Below are positions 33,770 to 44,457 of a DNA stretch of 64,000 nt, piece by piece. Within the stretch, counting starts at the first letter, position 1. Each line of letters starts with the position of its first letter. This stretch comes from Pyxicephalus adspersus (lineage: Eukaryota > Chordata > Amphibia > Anura > Pyxicephalidae): contig NC_092859.1 in the NCBI RefSeq assembly GCF_032062135.1, positions 109,276,621 through 109,340,620 of the forward strand, in the 5' to 3' direction. The notes under the pieces are model-generated. The model made no database searches. It was not told the origin of the DNA and saw nothing but the letters and a program-made list of their open reading frames with translations. A program made the translations under genes and the position numbers.

Positions 33770-34190
33770 CGGAATGCATTCCCATGGGCTAATCTACACC
33801 AGGACGTTTCCTTCAGGCACGTTTTTGAGCGTTATCTTAAACGTTGCTTGCAACATTTAAAAAATTAAAACGCTGGATAAACGCGGGAAAACGCTTCCAT
33901 TGAACTCAATGGAGGCTTTTTCAAGCGTTTTTAAGCTTTTATGAAAGCTTTCATGGGGGCTTTTATAAACATTTTTAGCAGGACTTTGGAATCTGGAATA
34001 GGGAGACTCCCAGATCTCCACCACCCCACCCTGGGGAATGAGTACAGGGGTACATAAATCCCCTTACTCATTCCCTGAAAGGGTTAAAATATAAATTAAA
34101 AAAAGGACAAGGCTTTATTGTTAAATTATTTTATTAATGTATGTGTGTTTGTGTAATTAAACTTTTTTTTACAGGTTATCCCAATGACAG
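33770..34190 (+). repeat. Dispersed repeat, copy 1 (inverted partner at 37986-38290)
   Basis: The part from about 33975 shares AGCAGGACTTTG, AATAGGGAGACTC, GGGGAATGAGTACAGGGGTA, TCATTCCCTGAAAGGG and ACAGGTTATCCCA, in the same order, with the complement of 37986-38290. It runs directly into the palindrome that follows and may be part of one larger element. Confidence 0.65.
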
Positions 34191-34378
34191 GAGGATTTCC
34201 AAGGTTGCAATGAACAGAGCCCTGGAAATCCTCCTGACAGTGAGGGATTGCAGGGCACTAGGGGTTAAATGAGGACAAGCCTCTCCATTCACTCCTAGTG
34301 CTCTGGCTGAGGTTTTACATTTCTCATCCATTCAGCACTAGAGATGAATGGGGAGACTTGTGCCCATTCATCCCTAGT

Positions 34379-34669
34379 GCTCTGTGATTGGCTGAGAAAT
34401 TGGAAATCCTGATGACAGCTCAAGCATAATCAGGATTTCCCTTTCCTCAGCCAATCAGGGAGCAGAGCAATCAGCAGAACTTTACTATGCTGACAGCTCT
34501 GCTCCCCTGATCACTCCCGCAGCCCCAGAGGAGCTGTGACATGTATTACACATACAGCATAGTAAAGCTCCGCTGACTGCTCTGCTCCCTGATTAGCTGA
34601 GGAAAGGGAAACCCTGATGATGCTTGAGCTGTCATCAGGGTTTCCTATTTCTCAGCCAATCACAGAGCA
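34379..34669. repeat. Large palindrome: two 115-bp arms, about 93% complementary
   Basis: The left arm at 34379-34492 begins TGCTCTGTGATTGGCTGAG and ends TTTACTATGCTG. The right arm at 34555-34669 is its complement with roughly eight mismatches. A 62-base spacer separates them. The surrounding 34200-34380 and 34670-34800 bases look like the same element's flanks, with further CTAGTGCTCT words. Confidence 0.85.
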
Positions 34670-35075
34670 GTAGAGGTAATGGATGGAAATAGTATCTCCA
34701 TTCAACCTCTATTGCCCTCGTATTGCCTGCGGTTACAGCTAAAAATTACTTGCTTTCAATTAGCTGTGACCACAAAGCTCCCACGGTCCAGGAATCCCAC
34801 ATTATGATTCATAATGTCATTGTCAATTTAAAATAAAAACACATATAAATTATTTTAAGAAAAAATTTTATTTTTTTTAAACTTTTTTTTTTTTTCCTGA
34901 ATTTTTGCTGTCGAATCCCGAATTTTTGCTGTGTTTTTCGGGTCGGTTCCATCCGAATTTGATCAGCCATATTCGGGTCGAATATAGGGACAACCCGAAT
35001 TCGAACATCAACACTACTCAGCACTTGATATATGTAGTGAAAATGTGCTTATATTTATCCAGAATCATTTAAAAT
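34670..35075. other. Unrecognised sequence with a short direct repeat
   Basis: GAATTTTTGCTGT occurs twice near 34900-34935. CCCGAATTCGAACATCAACA follows, which looks like the end of another short DNA element. No gene is present. Confidence 0.45.
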
Positions 35076-35109
35076 GTTCTGATGAAGACAAATGACAAAA
35101 CGAGTCAAG
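35076..35109 (+). ncRNA. Hammerhead-ribozyme-like module with canonical CTGATGA
   Basis: CTGATGA (35079-35085) is the textbook first box. The extra A follows, then GAC, a loop, GAC (stem II no longer pairs), AAAA in place of GAAA, and a GTC triplet (35104-35106). GTT before the first box pairs in part with AAG after GTC. It is a decayed copy. Confidence 0.4.
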
Positions 35110-36100
35110 AATAGAGACAGTTGCACATGTGACAATAGTTGAATAAGATTTTATTCAGCTATTGGGAGAGTTTTATTGTAAAAAACTGATGTATTGACAT
35201 AATAGGGCTGATTTATGACACAAATGCGTGTAAGCTCGCCGCGCATTTGAACCAGGAAATTGGTTCATTGATAGATTGGCTGCAATTGTTGTTTTAATAT
35301 GTTTTTTTGGACTGGTTGCAACACTGCAAACTAATTCATATCAAGCTGTATATATATATTAATTAGCACTTTATAATATGTCATCACATCACACAATAGT
35401 ATGAATGTAAAAAAATGTTCAAAATCATTTTGGATCCAATTCAAATTTCATTAAAGTTTGGCTTTAGAGAAATCAAATATTTGAAAAAAATATTGTTGGC
35501 AAAGATGTAAAACATGTACCAAGGAACATTTAGTGATTTCACTTGGGTGTATATGTCAAAATAGATTTAAATGTATATAAATACATATGCATTTTCATTT
35601 TTACTATTTTAACTAGACTGGTTTGTAAGGGGGGGGATGGATTAATCAAGTAAGTTTGCTTGGATGCTATGCATAGATGTGACTTTTTGTAATCTGGTTT
35701 CTAATTACGGTTTCTGTTATTTAACAATTCTTCAGCCATGTTTTATCATTTTATCTACAAATAATTAGTACAAATGTATGCATGGTTTCCACTCCAAACT
35801 GATACTTGACCCCACTCATTGCCTTTGTCCCATTCTCAAAGTTATCTTGTCACATATTGTTATTTGAATGTATTGTCATGGTTTTTATTTTTTTTTATTA
35901 AGTCTGACATTTGCTGAATAAACTGTGTTTTTTTCTTTAACATACCGGTACTTCACTCATGTTGATTTGCTGCCACGGTTCTACAGAACTCCTTTGTTCA
36001 TTTGTAGTAGTGTTATAGGTTTGTTCTCATTGTGCTGTGCTGCCTGATTTTAGCCCTTTTGAATACAAGCACACTTCCACTTCCTGACCGAACAGGTTGT
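35110..36100. other. Gene-free, A+T-rich sequence
   Basis: Nothing coding or repetitive is recognised. Confidence 0.5.
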
Positions 36101-36770
36101 CAATTAACTGTCCAGCTGAATTGCACACTCATTCTAACACACCTGGTGGTGATGAAAGAAGGTGCAGCTTGCCAAGCACAACATTAATCTCCCGACTGTT
36201 AAGCCCGACCTTCGTACGGACTAAAAAAGTTGCTGTTTTGGTTAACCCCGAGATTTTCCGTAAATTAAAATCCCCACTTACCTGGTCCCGCTGTGCTCAT
36301 CCAGCGTCGTCCTCCGTCGATCGTCGTTCGTCGATCTCCCTCTCCAGCGTCGGGTGCCTTCTCCTATACCAGCGGGACCGGTAAGAACACAAGATGCCTT
36401 ACCTGGTCCCGCTGATCGTCCCGCGTCATTCTCCGTCCAGTGCTGGGTGCCTTCTGAAACGAGAAGCCGCCCGGCGGAGAAAAAAAAGCCGCTCGGCTTC
36501 TCCCTGCGTGCGCGATGACGTCGGCGCGTCTGCGGGAAATTCAAATTCAAACTCATTCATTCATTTTTTATTGGATTGAATACAAACTCCTGTATCCAAT
36601 CCAATACAAAATAATTCAAATAAATACAAAGTCATAATATCTACTAGAACCCTTGTTCGGACATATTTCTGAAAGTTACAGGTCTACAATTTAAAAAAAA
36701 AATTCATGAAAAACAGTGGAACACTTTTGGTACAGAAATCTAGACCTCAGTGTAACGCTCAGGTGGTTAA
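36101..36770. mobile_element. CpG-rich dispersed element with internal duplications
   Basis: An abrupt CpG-rich block (about 36190-36545) sits in A+T-rich DNA. TTACCTGGTCCCGCTG occurs twice (about 36280 and 36400), and once inverted as CAGCGGGACCGGTAAG. CCAATCCAATACAAAATAAT and repeated TCATTC words follow. It resembles a frog DNA element rather than a promoter CpG island: no exon or open frame follows it. The frames at 36097-36579 are composition artefacts. Confidence 0.55.
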
Positions 36771-37985
36771 ACCACATTGATTGACAAACTCACAAGCAGG
36801 GTCAAGCACTCTAGAAATGAACAGATGTTCTGCATTTTTTTTCCTATAATTTTTCTTTTATATGTATATGTACACACATATAAATGCATACATATGTACA
36901 TGTATGTACATACATTAGTGCACATGAAGCAAAACAAACAATATACACATTAAAATAAAAATTTACCCGAAGGAGGATCGTTCTCTGCAAAAGTGGCTGG
37001 CGTGTTTATCAACTGATAGAACACGCGCATATAGCGGGTCCACATTGGTTCACAACAAAGCGCATCAAACACCTGAGGTTTGGCGCACAAAAATGCGCAT
37101 AAAACAACTGAGTTTTAATAAGACAGTTGTGCTGTTTTTAGCCTTTCAACAATTTATAGAAAGGTACTGTGTAAAGACAATCACAATTGACTTGTTAAAT
37201 TTTGATTATGTTGGATCACCCAAGGTAAAAAGATCCTGGGATATTGTAAAGGAGATCTTTAAGACAGCCTTATTCAAAATAAACACATTTTCTAAAATTT
37301 CATATTAAATAGAGAGACCACTTAGACACCACTAAATTTATATGGCAAAAAAATACACAAACACCAAACACATTTAAACCCACACTTCCATATAAAGCCA
37401 AAATAGTTCAAAAATCAAAAGATGACCCAAGAAATATTGCATTCAAAAAACACTTACAAAACCAATATGCAATTTGGACCTATCAAGGGTGGAAAACTGA
37501 ATTAAAATTTATGCAGAACAAACATTTTAAAGGTGGTAATAAAGACATAATATTGCAATGAAACAATATGGCTACAAACACAACAACATAGCATTACCAT
37601 TGACTTTATTAATTGCAAAATGGACATTGTAACATTCAAAGTTTAAAAAACAAAAGCAGCTATTGTGGTAAATGGTAAGTAAAGTATGAAATAAAGCAAT
37701 ATAGATTAGGATAATGCACAAAACAAGAGCCCCACCCCCCTTCCTTCACCAAGAAAAAAAAAAAAAAAGACAAAGGAAAAAGCAAGGTAGACAACACCCT
37801 TTTATATGCACATCTTTATGCACACAGCTGCTACAAATTCGCCTGTAATTGGTATATGCGGAGTCTGTGAAATTTGGCTGTTTGGTTTTTTACAGTTGGA
37901 CATTCCATAATCATTTATTGATATGATCCTTTAGATTTGCACACCATTGAACAGCTGTCTAATAAAAAATAAATTAAAACAAAGT
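36771..37985. other. Gene-free sequence
   Basis: Nothing is recognised. An A homopolymer of about 17 bases lies at 37751-37769. The small frame at 37045-37308 shows no domain. Confidence 0.5.
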
Positions 37986-38290
37986 TCAGAAGGAGGCTTT
38001 AATGTTAAAGTAATTTATAAAATGTGTGTGTTCATTGTGGGATAACCTGTAAAAAAATAAATTTTTAAAAGGTACACAAAACACAGACATTTCATAAATT
38101 ACTTTAACATTAAGGCTTCCCCATTTTTTTCACACATATCTTTTCCCCTTTCAGGGAATGAATAAAGGGTTTTATGTACCCCTGTACTCATTCCCCAGAG
38201 TGGCGTGGCGGAGATCTGTGAGTCTCCCTATTTAAGGGGGTTTCCAGATTACAAAGTCCTGCTGAAAACACTTAAAAGAGCATTGTTTTC
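37986..38290 (-). repeat. Dispersed repeat, copy 2 (inverse of 33770-34190), with its own hairpin
   Basis: The complement shares the ordered blocks listed for copy 1. In addition, GGCTTTAATGTTAAAGTAAT at 37996-38015 and its complement near 38098-38117 form an inverted repeat around ACAGGTTATCCC. Confidence 0.65.
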
Positions 38291-38364
38291 AATTGAAACT
38301 TTCTTAAAAATCTTACAACCACTTGTAAAAGTGCATTTTTATACTATATTATTATGTACTTAAC

Positions 38365-38450
38365 TAATAAATATATATATATATATATATATATAATTAT
38401 ATATATACATATATATAAATATATAAATATATGTACATATAAATATAGTA
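38365..38450 (+). repeat. Imperfect AT-rich microsatellite
   Basis: About 85 bases of TATATA, ATAAATAT and ACATATAT words, derived from an (AT)n run. Confidence 0.85.
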
Positions 38451-38471
38451 TAAAAATATGAAAAGATACAT

Positions 38472-38945
38472 ACAGTGGTACCTTGGTATAAATCCTTAAT
38501 CCGTTCCAGATCCTTGGACTTATACCAAACAGGACTTATATCACACAAATTTTTCTTATAAGTAATACAAGGAAAATGATTAATCCGTTCCCATGAAAAA
38601 AATCCTATTGTTATTGGCATATTATACATTAATAGGGCTGTATAAAATAATTTAAACACTGCCTAATACTAAAATACATAAATACAATAGCAGTTAGATG
38701 AAATAAATGAAAATGTAACCTCCCTTTACCTTACTGAGAAGAGTGGAGTGCCTACTTGGATGGTGCTGAGAAGGGAGGAGGAGGAGATGTTCTGTAATTC
38801 ACACAGAGTTATAGCGCGGGTTGTTCACTGAATGGTAGCAACTGGTGTGCTGACACTCGTGGGCAGTGGTGGCTTTGTCTCTAAAGAGGTAAATAAGGGT
38901 AGCATGCGGTGTTATGACTCATTTTGATTTATACAAGTTCTAGCA
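38472..38945 (+). mobile_element. Tigger/pogo-like MITE
   Basis: The left end, ACAGTGGTACCTTGGTATAA, followed by TAATCCGTTCCAGATCCTTG and GACTTATACCAAA, matches the style of Tc1/mariner Tigger-type termini that are widespread in vertebrates. The right end is less clear, near TTTATACAAGTTC. There is no coding capacity. Confidence 0.5.
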
Positions 38946-41192
38946 CAACTATTTATCATAGATATCTTTATATCTATTTATATCTATCTATAATTATATA
39001 TATATTTATAGAAGCAAACAAGAACATGGGTGGATGATCTAGTCCGCTGGTAAAAGTGAGGTCTCGCCTGCCATAGTACGCAGGGATTTATCACCAAACA
39101 GATCCTCGCGTCTATGTACAGCTGAAATCAGTTAACTCCAAACCTAAAATATTAGGTCATTTAAAAATATGACTATTTCCAAGCGAATATATATGTTTGA
39201 AACCTTTGAACACATCATACATTTTAATTTAGGACTGGAAGATGTGTGCCATTTAACTGGAAGATGTGTGCCATTTAAAAGAATGATTTCTTAGGAAAAG
39301 ATTGACTTTTAATCCAAGCTCAGTAGTGTCAAGCTGCTAACCTCCAAGCGCCAGATCATTTCAGTTGATAAATGCCAGGAGAATACGCCAGTGTATTCTC
39401 GATGGCTGAAAATTCATTAGAGGGGTCCAATGCCTGATCGCGAACACGCACGTGCGAGCAAACTTAGATTTTTTTTGATGAATCATGCCCCACGTGTTTA
39501 ATTTTATTATTCATTTTTGAATAAATTGTTGCTTTTTTAGATTTTTATAATATGTGTAAAGATTAATGATTGAAAAGTACCTTAAAAAACTGCATATATA
39601 TTTTGCAAAGTTTGGTAGAACATAATTAGTAAGGCCACATCCCAGACAAAGCACTAGAGATTACTAAATGACTGATAGTTATAAAATTACCCAGGGTTTT
39701 CAATCTTTTTTCAGAAATCCAATATTGGTAAAATCCAGAAGGCACATTTACATCAGTAATTTTGAAAAGATGCATGTTTTACACCAACAATGTTGTACCT
39801 TACAAAGGTTTTCGTCCAAACCCTGATGACACATAACCCTCAGATGACTCCCTCATATATTGATAATTTGCCTTAGCTGGTTGCAGGGAATAGTTCAAGC
39901 TTCCTTTTCTGTTTAGGTATGTATTAGAAAAAATCCAACCACAGGTTCCCTTGTGGTCAAAAAGAGAAAAAAGCTAATCTAACAAAATATCCAATTAGAA
40001 TAAACCATCAAAGAAAACCAGAAAAATACATGCAAATCAGAGCAGCAATAACAAACATAAAAATACCTGTGCATACTTCTATAACTTATTTTTGAATATT
40101 CATAATGCCTTGCTTCTACAGACAGATAATATCCTGTTGATATATTTGATTTGTACAAAATTTAAGGGATTTCTACATTGCCTAAAAAAAGCCAATCAAA
40201 AACTAAACACTTAAATAGAAAGGTGAAGTGCTCTTCTAAAAGAAACAAATTGTGTTCATTAGAACCTAGTAATGTTGCTATAAATTTCACCTTCATTGTG
40301 CTTTCATTGCTTTATTCCCAAACTGTGCTTATTGCCTTCTGATAGGTTTTAATGAATTTAGCACACTCCCTGCCTTTTCAATAATATTGTCTTCATTTCA
40401 TTTTCTCATGAAAGAATACACAGCATATGTGACAGCATAGAAAATTAATGTCACTAATAGATAGGAATTAAATGATCTACAATAATTTGCTGTTGTCAAC
40501 CAACAGTAATTCAATTTCAATTTTTAATTCCAGAGCTATGCATTTTAACCTCATAAAAGCTGGAAATCCCTGCGATAGGGTTATTATAAATGATTTTCTA
40601 TTTTTAAATTATCCATTCTTGAGAAATATGTTAAAGTCAATATCTATGTATAGCTTAGACAGAGAAAATGATGCTTGTTACTGATGCAATGTTGACTTTT
40701 TGTAAAGCATCAAGAGGTCATTTACATATTTAACCATTCACCCTGGCTGATGACAACCGCAGCATGCAACAACAAATGTCTGTCACTGGAACAACTGAAA
40801 AAGGTGTCCTAAATATAAGCTGCTACTGACAGCATGCCTTTCCCTTCTCTTTTTTTTTCTTAATGGTTTTGCATTTAGCAGCTGATTTACTTTACAAGGA
40901 AAGGTTTCCTTTAAGTAAACCTATTACGAGAGAAGTATTTTTCTGAAAATAGTTGTAAGGCTTTGCAGACCCTTAGGATTCAATATGTTTGACCAATTTT
41001 CTAGGAAAAGTTTGTAGATTATGAAAATTGTAGAAAGCTTTTGTGTTTTTATTGCTAGGCCAATGGTTTACAATAATAAATGCGTTGGAAACAAATGGAA
41101 AACACTTCCAATATTATTCCAACATAAATGATAACCTACATGTCCCTTTAATTCATTTTTACTTTTGCATATATTTATCAACTTTACATACA
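38946..41192. other. Gene-free sequence, partly repeat-free
   Basis: No exon is recognised. Bases 40430-40810 are repeat-free with homeodomain-like TTAATT and ATTTA motifs, and could be conserved non-coding DNA. Bases 39420-39485 end in TGATGAATCATGCCCC, loosely like the foldback at 6864. Confidence 0.45.
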
Positions 41193-41682
41193 CAGGTAGT
41201 CCCCGAATTAGGGACATCTGACATACGGACGACCCCTAGATATGAACAGGGCTTCCCTGCTCATCCCTGTGCAGGACAGAGGCTTGATAAGGGGAGGGGC
41301 AGTTTGCATGACTTGCAGAAGAAATCTTTTGCTAAACACAGCTGTGACTGAGCTCTTCTGCAACATCTTGTAACTCTTTAATTACCAAGACAAACTCTGC
41401 AGTTGATTCTTTTTGCATATCAAAGCACAGCTTTTTCCAGAAGTTAATGAATGTCTAGGCTCCATAAAGTTTTTCTTATATGTTTTTTTTCTTTGTTTGT
41501 GGTTAACTCACAGTGAGCTTTTTTATACAGTAACCAACACCATGCTGCCTAATAATATGTTGGGGCAAACATCTGTTCTAATTGCATTTGTTAAAATAAT
41601 GTACCTGTTCTGACTAACATACAAATTCAACTTAAGAACAAACCTACAGTCTCTATCTTGTATGTAACCCGGTGACTACCTG
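41193..41682 (+). mobile_element. Short DNA element with CAGGTAGTC ends; fuller copy of 852-1313
   Basis: The ends CAGGTAGTCCCCG and CGGTGACTACCTG are inverted repeats with one mismatch. The interior contains CATACGGACGACC, GCTTCCCTGCTCATCCC and ACTTGCAGAAGAAATC, and shows no transposase. It fits a Tc1/mariner-pogo MITE; no clean TA duplication can be assigned. The open frames at 41043-41613 are repeat sequence. Confidence 0.75.
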
Positions 41683-42764
41683 TAATTTTACGTTTTTAAT
41701 TTTAACTTAAATTTAGTTTTTTATATATTTAAAGCATACGGTTTCCATGGTTGCAACATTTCAGCAGTAAAGAGAAAGCTTAGAACAGTAAGATACTGAA
41801 CAATGTATAATTCAATTTAAAACTTATTTTAGTGTTTATTTTATGTCATAGACCTTAGTACATGCTTGACTTTTGACAAAATATTGATGTACAGTAAGCT
41901 TGTTCAATAAGAAAATAAATCAGAACACAAAAACTCATCTGAATAAGTTTATTTTTTTTATTATTTAGATTTATTTTTTGCTTGCAGCATGCAGATATTG
42001 TAGTCAACCTGTCAAGCATGATTTATTTGAACACAAGATGCATGTAGCTACTATGGAAACAAGATTCATATTGTTTTTATAGAGTCAAACATCCATCCCA
42101 TATTGCTACAGCATGAACAAAATATTCCGTTTTCTAATTGAATTTAAACTGTAAGTGATATCATTTAAAAAAAAAAAATACCATGCAATCTTGATAAGGA
42201 AAACTAATGAGATGGCCTTTGCGGGTTGGTCATATAATAGCCATGGTGACAAGAACCTCTATCAAGAAAAAAAGCAGAAGATAAATGAGATTTTTCTAAT
42301 ATCCATTTCACCCATTGTTCACAAGTGTCACAAGAAACAGCTTCTATTTATCATAGACCCATAAAGACCTACTATGATTTTGCTAGGGAAGTCTAAACTG
42401 TGCTTGGGTTATTGAGCGACTCACCTTTTCAGTTTATAAGAAAGGCGTACATAAAAAAATGGCTTATCTTGACATTAGAGATGTTTGGAATAATCATTTC
42501 AAGCAGTACTTGAAATATAAATAAACTGGAAGATATGTGCATATACCACACTTACAAGTTAAACAGTTATATCAATATAATTAAAATATTTTTTATATAC
42601 TACTATTAACTTTTTCTTAAACAGTGATAATAATGTTACTGATTTGGCATTTATGTGTGTGTTTTGTAAGCATATCTTTATGTGTTTTAGGAATATTTGT
42701 GTGTTTTAGGAATGATTTTAAATGTGACTGTTTGTGAACTTCTGTATCAATGTTGAATGTATAC
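41683..42764. other. Gene-free, A+T-rich sequence
   Basis: Nothing is recognised. Confidence 0.5.
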
Positions 42765-43175
42765 TTAAGGCAGACCTAAACTCAGCATATATACTTTACA
42801 TAAAAGGGTAGACAACACATCCCAGAAGGCTGTTGGCTGTTCCTTCTGTGCATGCCCTGATCTCTGGAAGGAGCCTTTTCATAAATAGGAAAAAAAAAAT
42901 TCTGTATCTCACGCATGCAAAGTGAGGTTTGCAGTTTTTTTTCCAAATCTAAGTCACCTGCACAGTGTGGGATCAGGTGATGCAGCCCGAAGAAGCCAGA
43001 AGAAGATGTCGGCGCCCAGGGATCCCTCTGTGCTGGGACAAAGACAGATGCCAGTAGTAGCAGCCCGCAGCCTCCCAGGATATATGATGTATTTATCCAA
43101 GGGCACTGCGGGTTTCCCATTTAGCCTTTATTGATGCAGCAGTAAAGAATTGCCTGAAGTGGGATAATATAACTT
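42765..43175. repeat. Possible short DNA element related to the AAGCAGAACTAA family
   Basis: It opens AAGGCAGACCTAAACTCAGC and has a GC-richer middle with CGCATGCAAAGTG and GATGTCGGCGCCCAGGG. It ends near ATAACTTCCACTC. The arrangement matches other members loosely; the hairpin is not obvious. Confidence 0.35.
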
Positions 43176-44045
43176 CCACTCAAAAGTATAGTAGCCACTT
43201 AAACTCAGAAATTCTATGCCCAGACTGTACAATGAACTGTGTACAGAGATAAAAGTGCTGACAAGTCAGGAGAAAGTTGTTTGACAGAAGCAATTTTAAA
43301 AGTCTTCTCTGTCTTATAAAAATCTGGCTGCCAACATGCCACTTTGCAAAGTGGACTTTACTTCCACTTTATAATGCATTCATGTGCAGTTAAGTAAGAA
43401 TACATATTGCTAGTAAAGATACTAATTTCAAAAATCAATTCTATCCAATGTTTAAAAAGGCACAGTTGCATGCACAGCCAATAAATAAACACCCAAATTA
43501 AAGCTTTTTCAATGTGTCTGGCAGGTGTGTAATTAATTACCCTCCTTGCATTTACTGACCATGATTAATAATCTGTGTAAATTAGCAAGGGCCAAGCTCT
43601 TGCACATGAACAACATAATGTTCCTTTTGGCATGGAATGTGTTTTTGTCAATACCTCTGTATAGCAAACAAGAGAATTACATTGGCATGACCAGGTATGT
43701 GCTCTGTGGTTTAGAGATTACTCATTTGCCCTACATGTCAAGACAGACTCATTCTATAGTTAATAAATGACAACAAAATACATGGTCTATCAATAAGCCA
43801 AAAAATCAACACAAAGCAATGGTGAAACATAATTACCTGAAAATGCATTTATTCAATAAGATAGGTCAAAAAAAAATTAGGAAAAATATGAATGTGACTC
43901 CAACAAATGAAAAAAATGTAGTAAAGTATTTCACTAAATTATGTATTTTCATTCTTGGTAATAATAAAGTAACATATATAAGTGTTTACATATAACATTT
44001 AGTATTTAAAAAAAAAATTGATTTGGTTGATTATAGTAATCCATT
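43176..44045. other. Gene-free sequence
   Basis: No repeat or exon is recognised. Bases 43500-43760 have TAATTAATTA and ATTAATAAT motifs and could be a conserved non-coding element. Confidence 0.45.
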
Positions 44046-44457
44046 GTAAGACTCTGGTCGAGCAAAAGTACTCGCCGGACACCAGTACCCCAATCTAACA
44101 CCCCATTTTTCACCTATAGCAAGCCCCTGCTCAACCTCGTGAGACTGGAATTTACTTCAGGACAGATTAACAGATTAGACAGAGAGGCCACAAATTCCAA
44201 GCAGCCAATGGCAGTGCAGGACGAAGTCAGGAGCTAATTGCCTCTGAATTCCTGTTCAACTGTGCACAACCTCACAGAGTAGTGCTGGGGATGCCGGTAA
44301 AATACATCAGGCTGCACAGCTAAAGGGAAGCAGGGGTTGCTGCTATCTTAGTTCTCCTGGCTGCTGCAAAAGACATTGTAGGACAGAATAAACCGCGTTT
44401 TTTACTGTGATGGCGCACAGCACAGGATCGCTGAACAGATAAGCATCTCCTAACCTC
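44046..44457 (+). mobile_element. LTR-like dispersed repeat (copy 2, internally deleted)
   Basis: It is the same repeat and orientation as 6337-7109. It begins TGTAAGACTCTGGTC and ends ATAAGCATCTCCTAACC. TCCAT occurs directly before it and just after it, compatible with a 5-bp target duplication. It lacks the 6864-6941 foldback. Confidence 0.5.

Noticed and set aside
36097..36579. CpG-rich open frames as a first exon with a CpG-island promoter
   Set aside because: The block contains direct and inverse duplicated segments typical of a dispersed element, and frames exist on both strands.
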